Assembly (NCBI GenBank): GCA_031255075.1
Contig: JAIRTF010000253.1
Coordinates: 1-16,757, forward strand
Source: Bifidobacteriaceae bacterium
Lineage (GTDB): Bacteria > Actinomycetota > Actinomycetes > Actinomycetales > WQXJ01
DNA length: 16,757 bases
Reading direction: 5' to 3'
The notes under the pieces were generated by a model. That model made no database searches and had not been told where the DNA came from. It was given only the letters and a program-made list of their open reading frames with translations. Position 1 is the stretch's first letter. The number at the start of each line of letters is the position of its first letter. Shown one piece after another: positions 1 to 6,232 of this stretch. The position numbers and the translations under genes are program-made.

Positions 1-1
1 T

Positions 2-1123
2 GACCACGAGTACCGTCCACCGACTGGTTACGGAACCAACGCGGCCGTCTACGCTGTGTTGAGTTCTGACCCGACCAAGACCGACTCCGACGGAGACGGC
101 TACGGCGACAAAACCGAAGCAACATGGGACGAGGTGCACCACAGCTACCGAATCCCCGACCCAATGGTGTCCGACGTCCAGCGCTACGACTTGTCCAACC
201 CCGCCTACGTGTCGGTTGGACTAACCGATGATGAACGTCAGGCCCGTGCACTCAACAGTGGGTACCGGGGCACGCCGTTTGCCTCGTATGGAGGAGACCA
301 AAGCTGGTTCTATCAAGAAGGACTGACCGGCAGTCTGGGCGGCAACGCAGCGAAAAACCTATCAGAGGCAGGTTGCGGGGTAATAGCTTTCGTTGACCTA
401 GTCACCTATTTAGGGTCTTCGCACCCCTGGTATCCCGAACTGGCCGATCCGATTAGAGGCCTTAGGGCTTTTAGGGGTTTTCACCCGCTGACATACGGGG
501 CCTACTATGACTTCGTTTACGAGCGCATGCCAGCAAAGATGAAACGTCAGATAAACACGCCTTTCGTCTCGATTGATCTACCTGCCTTCGGGATCACTGC
601 ACTTGGGTACGAGAATATGGTGGACGCCTACTTCGCGTCTGAGACGGGAGATCGAAGTGCGGGAGTCCAAAGCATATGGCTCGGCGCCACCACCGACCTT
701 GAGGCGAGAATTCGGCGCAACATTGGCGCCGATCTCCCAATGACGTTTCTCACTCTCGATTCGGGCGTGATCGGCTTTTACCGCGATTGGTCCGTGCAAA
801 TGATCAGTCCAGACCGTTGGGTCGATCGCGACAGGGACGGGGATATAGACTCGAATGACTATGCCAGCTACAGTTCCGCGCACTACCCTTTGTCCAGCAG
901 GGTCAACCCAGGCGACTCCTACTACGACCTGTCCTCCCCAAATGCCATAGGCGGAAGCTACACGCACCATTTTGTCAATGTGACCGGCTACATTGAGGAT
1001 CGCATCGACGGCAAGACCAAACTCACAATCTCTTCGTGGGGCGGTAAACACGTGGTTGAGGTCGCCAACGTGGAGTATTGGTTTGGCGTTTTGGGCGGCG
1101 TGTTCGAGGTGTCAAATGGGTAG
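2..1123 (+). CDS. Partial secreted/surface protein with calcium-binding repeat and papain/C39-like domain
   Basis: The frame is open to the left edge, so the true start lies outside the window; the first in-frame start here (GTG at 56) has no reason to be real. Numbering from that GTG, residues 2-22 contain DPTKTDSDGDGYGD, a thrombospondin type 3-like calcium-binding repeat typical of exported actinobacterial proteins. A second acidic loop, DRDRDGDIDSND, lies further on and resembles an EF-hand or dockerin loop. Between and after them are pieces that suggest a papain-fold cysteine peptidase of C39-like type: Cys107 in EAGCGVIAF, His304/305 in THHFVNVTGY, and a papain-like SSWGG at 326-330. 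These three are spaced as a Cys-His-(Asn/Ser) catalytic set would be. The assignment is inferred from motifs, not from overall similarity. It may be a peptidase, a transglutaminase-like enzyme or an inactive relative. It ends by overlapping the next gene by 8 bp, which suggests co-transcription. Confidence 0.6.
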   Translation, partial: DHEYRPPTGYGTNAAVYAVLSSDPTKTDSDGDGYGDKTEATWDEVHHSYRIPDPMVSDVQRYDLSNPAYVSVGLTDDERQARALNSGYRGTPFASYGGDQSWFYQEGLTGSLGGNAAKNLSEAGCGVIAFVDLVTYLGSSHPWYPELADPIRGLRAFRGFHPLTYGAYYDFVYERMPAKMKRQINTPFVSIDLPAFGITALGYENMVDAYFASETGDRSAGVQSIWLGATTDLEARIRRNIGADLPMTFLTLDSGVIGFYRDWSVQMISPDRWVDRDRDGDIDSNDYASYSSAHYPLSSRVNPGDSYYDLSSPNAIGGSYTHHFVNVTGYIEDRIDGKTKLTISSWGGKHVVEVANVEYWFGVLGGVFEVSNG

Positions 1124-1901
1124 AAGGCGGCTGCTCGCAGGGGGTGCTGCGATTCTCATCGGCGTGGCGTGTATGTGGGCCTGGTTTTCCACAAGGCCAA
1201 CGCTCACCGAGAGACTATTCGACGCGATCAGCGCTGAGCTCGAAGCAAGAGTGACCGAAGTCTCCGTACCAGCCACGCAGGTAGGAACTGTCACCATTAC
1301 TCTCGATGTGCGCCGTCTGATAGATGTTTCGGCTGCGGACATCGTATCAGCGGTGCAGGCAACTCAGGGAGAGTTGCCACGCAATCGGCCCAGGGAGGCG
1401 GGCTCCGGCGTTCGGATCAGAGCTCTCGGTGAAATGGGCTCGGATGGTCCCGCTCCAGAGATCCGGGTCAGCTGGCAGCCGAACAACCCAGCACAGGCCT
1501 ACCGGCTGGAAGGTTGGCAAGGGTCTTGGACCGAAGCGTTTTGTGAGTTGAGCACCCTTGAAGAGTTCGAAACTCCTGGACCACTGAGCGATTTCTCTCG
1601 GATTGGCGACTGCCATCCCCAGTTGAGGTGGATCACGATCTGCTCGGCCGAAGACGCAGTCGGGCTCGAGGGCTTGGCGGCCCTGAACCCGCCCGGCGGC
1701 GTTGCAATCCTCGCGCCGGTCCGGCGCATTGAGAGCCTCGCGTCCCTGCGCGGACTGGATAAAGTAGCAGTTTCTTTGGTGGGGGACTCTGTGGAGAACC
1801 GCTCGGCCGCAATGGCTCAGTTGCCCAACACCGAGATAGCGTTCCCCAGCCCAGGCCAGGAAGAGGCCGATCGCGAGCTTCTGAGCGCGCAGTGCCGGTG
1901 A
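1116..1901 (+). CDS. Membrane-anchored protein of unknown function
   Basis: This 261-residue protein starts at ATG 1116, inside the end of the preceding gene (shared ATGGGTAG). GAGGT at 1106-1110 is a well-placed ribosome binding site. The frame is open further upstream, but this start gives a classical N-terminus: MGRRRLLAGGAAILIGVACM, with basic residues followed by a hydrophobic segment to about residue 25. That is a signal anchor or signal peptide. The IGVAC sequence is only a poor match to a lipobox, so lipoprotein status is doubtful. The rest should be extracytoplasmic. It contains Cys residues in FCELS, GDCHP and TICSA, and a C-terminal stretch (ALNPPGGVAILAPV, IESLASLRGLDKV) with a leucine-rich-repeat-like rhythm. 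I do not recognise a family. The overlap suggests it works with the upstream putative peptidase, perhaps as a partner or inhibitor, but that is a guess. Confidence 0.65.
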   Translation: MGRRRLLAGGAAILIGVACMWAWFSTRPTLTERLFDAISAELEARVTEVSVPATQVGTVTITLDVRRLIDVSAADIVSAVQATQGELPRNRPREAGSGVRIRALGEMGSDGPAPEIRVSWQPNNPAQAYRLEGWQGSWTEAFCELSTLEEFETPGPLSDFSRIGDCHPQLRWITICSAEDAVGLEGLAALNPPGGVAILAPVRRIESLASLRGLDKVAVSLVGDSVENRSAAMAQLPNTEIAFPSPGQEEADRELLSAQCR

Positions 1902-2172
1902 ATCGACCGCCGGTTGGCACGCTTCCCGGTCATCGGATCACTCCAGCGACACCCGTCCCCCTTCAGCGTGAGCACCCTTCTGACCTCGAGATCTCCGGCT
2001 GCATTGAGACACGTGGCTTTGGAACCGTCCCGATCATCCAAGACGAGGTGCTTCCTACCGTCGGCGAGGCCGCGCTATCTTCCCCCTAAATGCAGGCCGG
2101 GCCTAGTAGCCTGGGTTGAGCTGTCAGTTGATGGGTAGGCTTGATTTGGCCTTAGCGGAAAGAGAGTTTCTT
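1902..2172. other. Intergenic stretch, no clear gene
   Basis: I see no convincing coding region. Short overlapping frames exist but lack ribosome binding sites and recognisable sequence. A small inverted repeat (AGGCC/GGCCT at 2094-2104, with CAGGC/GCCTG around it to 2113) could form a weak hairpin. No good promoter match was found for the gene at 2173. Confidence 0.4.
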
Positions 2173-2412
2173 ATGATTCGGTTGACCGTAGACCGGGATG
2201 GACGCGCCGAGGTGTTCGAGGGCGAAGGCGCCCAGGCCGTCGGCGAACAGATGATTGAGCGTTTTGGACCTTCGCGCGGGCCGGTTCCCTGGGAAGATCA
2301 GATGGATGATGGCTGGACCTTCCCTCGCTTTGTTATCACTGAAGAACTGGTGGAATGGGCCGCTAGAGAGGCGGGTGTGCAGGCTTCGCAAATCCGAATC
2401 GAAGACCTCTAG
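2173..2412 (+). CDS. Small acidic hypothetical protein
   Basis: This 79-residue protein begins with MIRLTVDRDGRAEVFEGEGA. The ATG at 2173 is chosen over an upstream in-frame ATG because a purine-rich GGAAAGAGAG lies just before it. Residues 1-18 look like two short beta strands. The C-terminal half (VITEELVEWAAREAG) is probably helical and ends in IRIEDL. It is rich in Asp and Glu and has no signal peptide or membrane segment. I do not recognise a family. It is separated by 271 bp from the upstream surface-protein pair and is followed by a structured noncoding stretch with a terminator, so it is likely transcribed on its own. Codon choice and length make it plausible but not certain as a gene. 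Confidence 0.55.
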   Translation: MIRLTVDRDGRAEVFEGEGAQAVGEQMIERFGPSRGPVPWEDQMDDGWTFPRFVITEELVEWAAREAGVQASQIRIEDL

Positions 2413-2834
2413 GCGCTTGCAGGGTTGCCAGGCCCGAACCGCCGAAGGCCGCAAGGCCGACTACGGGCTTGGCGCAGCCTGGTGTGTAGCCGCGCTATCC
2501 AGGCATTAAGCCCCCTTCTACGCCATCTCCTTTGGGGGCAGCGGCGATATAGGTCCTGGCCGGGAGTTGACACCCACCCGGCCAGGACCGCTTTCATTTT
2601 GGGCTCTCTTGCCGGACATTCGCCGCCTGCGCACTTCACCTGGACCTATTGGTGTGCTCTGGGGTGGGTGACCTGGGTAGCTGATGGCGTTGCGTATCAC
2701 CTTGTGGAGCCACCCGGCAAGTCCGGGCCAGGGATTCTACGCGAATCGTGCGTGTCGGGGATGACTTAGGCCATACGTCCGTGTAGTCTGTCACTTGGCC
2801 ATCCTCTAACCAGAGCCATGAAAGAGAATTCCAG
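2413..2834. other. Hairpin-rich noncoding stretch
   Basis: No gene is supported in these 422 bases. On the + strand a series of short inverted repeats comes before a strong terminator hairpin: GGCC-GCAA-GGCC at 2447-2458 (a GNRA-type tetraloop), GGCT/AGCC at 2466-2479, GTAGC/GCTAT with a G-U pair at 2487-2498, and GCCCCC/GGGGGC at 2510-2539. After the terminator there is another small hairpin, CCCGG-CAAGT-CCGGG at 2713-2727. The first part could be the 3' untranslated region of the 79-residue gene or an independent structured RNA of about 150 nt. It does not match SRP RNA, tmRNA, RNase P or a tRNA as far as I can tell. Confidence 0.35.
2552..2600 (+). terminator. Intrinsic terminator with perfect 13-bp stem
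   Basis: GGTCCTGGCCGGG (2552-2564) pairs perfectly with CCCGGCCAGGACC (2577-2589) across a 12-base loop. It is followed by GCTTTCATTTT, a T-rich tail on the + strand only. This should end transcription coming from the 79-residue gene or from a small RNA just upstream. The minus-strand side has no T-run, so it is read as unidirectional. Confidence 0.7.
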
Positions 2835-3149
2835 ATGCTTGAGACAGAGTCGTTTGAGGTCAGGTTTACCCCACACGCGCTCGAGCGGATTCACCGCGCC
2901 GCCAGGATTTCGGGTGAGGACATCAGCACTTTCACCCAGTGGGCCGCTCAAGAGCGCGCCGAACGGGTGATCTTGTCAAACGAGGCCAGCGCCGGCTTCC
3001 CCTTGGAGTTCTTGGATCAACTACTTGCTCTGTTGGAAGCCTCGACTGGGCTCAAGGAGCCCGTACGGGAGGCAGAGCCAGAGGTTGATCCGTTCCTCAG
3101 TCGCATGGAAGCGGCCCGCCTGATGAGAGACTCAGTCCTGCGCGACTGA
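2835..3149 (+). CDS. DUF1778/TacA-like ribbon-helix-helix antitoxin, apparently orphan
   Basis: This 104-residue protein starts at ATG 2835 with AAAGAGA as a ribosome binding site a few bases upstream. Residues 5-45 (FEVRFTPHALERIHRAARIS, then GEDISTFTQWAAQERAERV) follow the pattern of DUF1778 proteins: a short beta strand, a helix, a turn with Gly and Ser/Thr, and a second helix ending near ERAERVIL. This is the ribbon-helix-helix DNA-binding fold of TacA-type antitoxins. The PLEFLDQLLALLEAS part at 56-70 corresponds to the usual family tail that contacts the toxin. Such antitoxins normally sit just before a GNAT acetyltransferase toxin that modifies aminoacyl-tRNA. Here the next gene is an AbrB-domain protein 118 bp away, and no GNAT gene is seen on either side. 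It may be a relic, may act on a distant toxin, or may be a plain repressor. Confidence 0.6.
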   Translation: MLETESFEVRFTPHALERIHRAARISGEDISTFTQWAAQERAERVILSNEASAGFPLEFLDQLLALLEASTGLKEPVREAEPEVDPFLSRMEAARLMRDSVLRD

Positions 3150-3208
3150 CTGCCTCCGCGCCACTGATTTCTCCCGATAACCACTCCCCCTGGATTGCGC
3201 CATTCCCG

Positions 3209-3237
3209 TTGCGCACACATTTCATGCAGAGTATGCT
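3209..3237 (+). promoter_or_regulatory. Probable sigma-70-type promoter of the AbrB-ABC1 operon
   Basis: TTGCGC at 3209-3214 and TATGCT at 3232-3237 are separated by 17 bases, the ideal spacing. The start ATG at 3268 lies about 30 bases further on, with AGGAGG at 3256-3261 between. A second TTGCGC at 3195-3200 lies 14 bases upstream of the first. Confidence 0.55.
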
Positions 3238-3246
3238 TTTTCATAC
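3231..3246. promoter_or_regulatory. Palindrome overlapping the -10 box, possible operator
   Basis: GTATG-CTTTTT-CATAC is a perfect 5-bp inverted repeat that overlaps the -10 hexamer. A protein bound here would block transcription. AbrB/MazE-fold proteins often repress their own promoters at such palindromes, so the product of the first gene is a candidate ligand. The palindrome is seen directly; the binding is inferred. Confidence 0.4.
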
Positions 3247-3267
3247 CCGCACTTCAGGAGGCATAAC

Positions 3268-3744
3268 ATGAGCGACAACCAAACAACACCGGGTTCCTTC
3301 CCCTGGCAACACATCCCTTCGCCAGGCAAACTCTACGGTTCCGCCACCGTTGGCGAACGTGGGCAGATCGCCATTCCAGCTGAGGCTCGCAAGGCCTTGG
3401 AGATCAACACCGGCGACAAGCTGGTGGTGTTCGGCAACCGAGTCACCGGCGCACTGGTGATGATCAGTGCTGATGTCTTCGAAGACTTCGCCGACTTCTT
3501 CATGACCAAGCTGAACAAGCTTGGTGAACACGCCGAAGCCTTCTTCGCCCAGTTCACCGAACCTCCCACCGACGATGCCGGCAACGGACCTGACCTGGCC
3601 GCCGCCGAAACCGCGGCCGTAGCCGAGGCGGCTGAAGCCGCAGCCGGTGCAGAAGGCGCCAAAGCTCCGGCCAAGCCCCGCCGGGCCGCCGCCAAGACTG
3701 CCAAGAGCCCAGCCAAGCCAGGCTCAACAGGCAAAGCCAAGTGA
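3268..3744 (+). CDS. SpoVT/AbrB-domain protein with histone-like Ala/Lys/Pro-rich tail
   Basis: This 158-residue protein starts at ATG 3268 with a perfect AGGAGG six bases upstream. Residues 22-66 are a SpoVT/AbrB swapped-hairpin domain: LYGSATVGERGQIAIPAEAR followed by KALEINTGDKLVVFGN. That fold dimerises and binds DNA. Residues 67-97 (DVFEDFADFFMTKLNKLG and on) form a probable amphipathic helix rich in Phe, unusual for a simple MazE antitoxin. Residues 98-158 are low-complexity, first acidic and Ala-rich, then Lys/Pro/Ala-rich (APAKPRRAAAKTAKSPAKP), like histone H1 or the tails of PhaF-type phasins. The tail should bind DNA non-specifically or associate with other surfaces. The ABC1-family kinase gene follows after 25 bp, so the two are likely one operon. 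Role: transcription regulator or nucleoid-associated protein; its targets are unknown. Confidence 0.75.
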   Translation: MSDNQTTPGSFPWQHIPSPGKLYGSATVGERGQIAIPAEARKALEINTGDKLVVFGNRVTGALVMISADVFEDFADFFMTKLNKLGEHAEAFFAQFTEPPTDDAGNGPDLAAAETAAVAEAAEAAAGAEGAKAPAKPRRAAAKTAKSPAKPGSTGKAK

Positions 3745-3769
3745 CCACCTGCCAGGCGCTGCCAACGCC

Positions 3770-5380
3770 ATGAGCCAAGGATCAAAACGCTACTGGCGAA
3801 GCCTGCGGTTGGCGGGGCGGTTCGCCACCCAAATCTGGTGGCTGGGCAAAACCAACCGTCTGCTGCCAGCCAAGGCCGCTGACCAGCGGCGCCGGAAGCT
3901 ATACCTGGCCCAGGCCCAGGAGTTCCGGCGGTTCGCCGTGTCAATGGGTGGGCTGATCATCAAAGTGGGACAGTTCCTATCCACCCGGGTAGACATGCTG
4001 CCCAAGGAATACATCGACGAGTTGGGCAAACTCCAAGACGCCGTCCCGCCGGAGAGCTTCGAACAAATCACCGCCGTGATCGAAGCCGAATTGGGCGGCA
4101 CCCTGGCCGAGCACTACGCGTCCATCGACGCCGAACCGGTGGCGGCGGCATCGTTGGGGCAAGTCCACCGCGCTACCCTCCTGGACGGCCAGGAGGTAGC
4201 CGTCAAAGTCCAACGCCCCGGCATTGACGAACTGGTCGAAGTGGACCTGCGGGCGCTGCGATCAGTGATGGGGTTGCTGGCTCGGTTCACCCCGGTGTTC
4301 CGCTTCGTTGACTGGGAAGGGGTTTGCGACGACTTCGAAACCACCCACCGCGACGAACTGGACTACCTCAAAGAGGGCCGCAACGCTGAGACGTTCCAAC
4401 GCAACTTCCTGTTCAACCCGCATGTCGAAATGCCTCAGATTCACTGGGGCCAGACCACCCGCAAGGTGTTGACCATGGAGTTCATGGGCGGGGTCAAGAT
4501 CAATGATCTGGCCGCTCTGGACCAGGCCGGAGTTGACCGGTCCGAACTGGCCCGCAACCTGATGGAGCTGTACCTCCACATGTTGTTGACCGACGGCTTC
4601 TTCCACGCCGATCCGCACCCAGGCAACATCCTGGTGCGGCCGGACGGGATAATCCAACTGATCGACTTCGGCATGGTGGGCGCCGTCTCCGAACAGATGC
4701 GGCAGCAGTTCATCAACCTGGTGACAGCCTTCTTTGGGCGCGATCCGAACGGGGTGGTGTTGGCCCTCCAAGAGATGGGCTTTGTTGGCTGGGACGCGGA
4801 CGTGACCGCCCTCAAGCAATCGCTCATCCCGCTGATCGACACCATGATTGACAACCTGGTCGGCATGTTCCGCGGCTCATCTTTCCTGGACACAGCTGTG
4901 GCCGCCGGGCCGAGAGCCGGGATTGCCGCGTCTGGAGCCAGCCTGGACCAGCTGCGGGAAGTCATCTTGACCCAGCCGGTCAGCCTGCCGGGCTACGTCA
5001 GCTTCATTGGCAAAGCCCTGATCACGGTGTTTTCCAACTGCTACAAACTGGACCCGGAAGTGGACCTGGTAGCCATTGCCGACGAATGGGTCCGGCCCCT
5101 CAAAGCCCAAGGCGCCCAGCAAATACTGAACCAACTGTTGGACAACGGCTGGACGTTGCTCAAGTCCCTGCCCTCCACCTTGCGCCACCTGGTGTCCTTG
5201 GCAGAGAAACTGGACCAAGGCACCCTGACGGTGGCTTTGGCCCCCGCCCAGTTGCGTCAGCTGGAGGCGGCGGACAGGGCCAACACCAGACGATGGCGCC
5301 GCACCGCACTGCTGGCAGCCGGCGGGATGGCTGGCGCCCTGTTAGCTTGGCGACGCACCAACCGCCCAACCGCCGGCTGA
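3770..5380 (+). CDS. ABC1/UbiB/AarF-family atypical protein kinase-like ATPase
   Basis: This 536-residue protein starts at ATG 3770; the longer open frame upstream merely overlaps the AbrB gene. The ribosome binding site is weak, so translation may be coupled to the upstream gene. All family hallmarks are present: KVGQ (65-68) in the KxGQ motif, the Ala-rich loop AAASLGQ (from 125), the ATP-binding Lys146 in VAVKVQRPG, Glu202 in LDYLKEGRN, HADPHPGN (279-286) and DFG (299-301). The C-terminus has a short hydrophobic segment (ALLAAGGMAGALLAW) that may tether it to the membrane. Known members support quinone or isoprenoid lipid metabolism and act as ATPases with a kinase fold. Most actinomycetes use menaquinone, so a classic ubiquinone role is unlikely here. 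Its last 39 bases overlap the convergent methyltransferase gene. Confidence 0.88.
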   Translation: MSQGSKRYWRSLRLAGRFATQIWWLGKTNRLLPAKAADQRRRKLYLAQAQEFRRFAVSMGGLIIKVGQFLSTRVDMLPKEYIDELGKLQDAVPPESFEQITAVIEAELGGTLAEHYASIDAEPVAAASLGQVHRATLLDGQEVAVKVQRPGIDELVEVDLRALRSVMGLLARFTPVFRFVDWEGVCDDFETTHRDELDYLKEGRNAETFQRNFLFNPHVEMPQIHWGQTTRKVLTMEFMGGVKINDLAALDQAGVDRSELARNLMELYLHMLLTDGFFHADPHPGNILVRPDGIIQLIDFGMVGAVSEQMRQQFINLVTAFFGRDPNGVVLALQEMGFVGWDADVTALKQSLIPLIDTMIDNLVGMFRGSSFLDTAVAAGPRAGIAASGASLDQLREVILTQPVSLPGYVSFIGKALITVFSNCYKLDPEVDLVAIADEWVRPLKAQGAQQILNQLLDNGWTLLKSLPSTLRHLVSLAEKLDQGTLTVALAPAQLRQLEAADRANTRRWRRTALLAAGGMAGALLAWRRTNRPTAG

Positions 5381-6193
5381 GGCGCGGGCCGCCAGACCAA
5401 TACCGACCGAGACCGAGACGTTCAGCGATTCAGCGTTCGGACGCATCGGGATGGACACCACCCGTCCAGCCAATTCCCGGAACTCCGCGCCCGGGCCGCG
5501 GCGTTCACTGCCGAACACCAACGCCGCCGGCCGCGGCAATGTCCCCAGCAGACCAACGGGACTGGACCCGCCCGAATCGAAGACCGCGCAGCCCAGGTCG
5601 CGTGACCGGATGAAACCGGCCACCTCAGCGGCCGTGGCCAACACCACCGGCAGGGCAAACACATAGCAGCGGCTGGCCCTCAACAGCCGCCGGTCAGCGA
5701 TGGACATCAACTCCGAATCAGTCAAACAGACGGCGCCCGCCCCCAGGGCGAAAGCCGAACGGATGATCGCCCCAATGTTGCCCACAATGCGGACGCCATC
5801 CAGCACCACCAGATCGCCACTGTGGGCGTTCAGCTCCAGGTCCGCCAAACGTGGCGGACTGGGCACTCGGATGGTGGCGAAGATCCGGGCCCGTTTGTCT
5901 GACTTGAAAATCCTGGTGTTGGCCGCCACCGGCACCTCAGCCAGGGGCACGTTGGCCGTTTGGCAAGCCGTCAGCAGCTCAGGCGGGACAGTCTGGCCGG
6001 CTTCGACATAGACCTCGCCCACTTCGACGCCGAAGCGCAGGCAGGTGCAAATCGGTTCCGGGTCTTCAACAATCACCTGGCGCGGCGTCTGCCGGCTGGG
6101 CCGGGCCAAGTCTTGCAGGCGTTGGATCTGGGCGGCGCTGGCCTCCGGCAGGCCACCGGCTGGCCGGTTTGGGACTCTATCCACGCCCGGCAA
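5342..6193 (-). CDS. tsnR: TsnR/AviRb-type 23S rRNA 2'-O-ribose methyltransferase (SPOUT)
   Basis: This is a SpoU/TrmH-fold methyltransferase whose whole length, including the N-terminal domain, resembles thiostrepton-resistance enzymes. Those methylate the 2'-OH of A1067 in 23S rRNA. The N-terminal part (RLQDLARPSRQTPRQVIVED and EVGEVYVEAG) fits the TSNR_N domain. The trefoil-knot SAM motifs are intact: GNIGAIIR (138-145, with Asn139 and Arg145), LVFGSERRG (225-233) and IPM with ESLNVSVSVGIG (248-265). Length is 283 residues against about 270 in the family. There is no ATG: the frame opens at TTG 6193 right after a stop, and GTG 6184 is an alternative start. Neither has a good ribosome binding site, so the start is uncertain. 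The beta-glucosidase gene ends 39 bp upstream on the same strand, so the two may be co-transcribed. The target nucleotide could differ (AviRb-like). Confidence 0.75.
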   Translation of the reverse strand: MPGVDRVPNRPAGGLPEASAAQIQRLQDLARPSRQTPRQVIVEDPEPICTCLRFGVEVGEVYVEAGQTVPPELLTACQTANVPLAEVPVAANTRIFKSDKRARIFATIRVPSPPRLADLELNAHSGDLVVLDGVRIVGNIGAIIRSAFALGAGAVCLTDSELMSIADRRLLRASRCYVFALPVVLATAAEVAGFIRSRDLGCAVFDSGGSSPVGLLGTLPRPAALVFGSERRGPGAEFRELAGRVVSIPMRPNAESLNVSVSVGIGLAARASAGGWAVGASPS

Positions 6194-6232
6194 ACTATCA
6201 CGCCGGCGCCACTCGCCCAGCCTTGGTGCGGC

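Noticed and set aside
460..482. Telomere-like TTAGGG/TTAGGGG repeat
   Set aside because: Only two imperfect copies, inside a coding frame as LRAFRGF; chance in codon context.
2464..2500. tRNA-Pro-like start (GGGCTTGGCGCAGCCTGG)
   Set aside because: It resembles the acceptor and D-arm of a proline tRNA, but no anticodon stem, T-loop (GGTTCGAATCC type) or matching acceptor end follows.
2719..2733. AGTCCGGGCC, similar to a conserved RNase P RNA segment
   Set aside because: Only about 115 bases remain before the next gene and the other conserved RNase P blocks are absent; it is better explained as a small CCCGG/CCGGG hairpin.
3333..3944. 203-codon open frame on the minus strand
   Set aside because: It lies opposite the AbrB gene and its Ala-rich tail, has no ribosome binding site, and its Ala/Ser/Pro content is the mirror of GC-rich codons.
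4262..4965. Long minus-strand open frames
   Set aside because: They lie opposite the conserved kinase motifs of the ABC1 gene and have no recognisable protein features.
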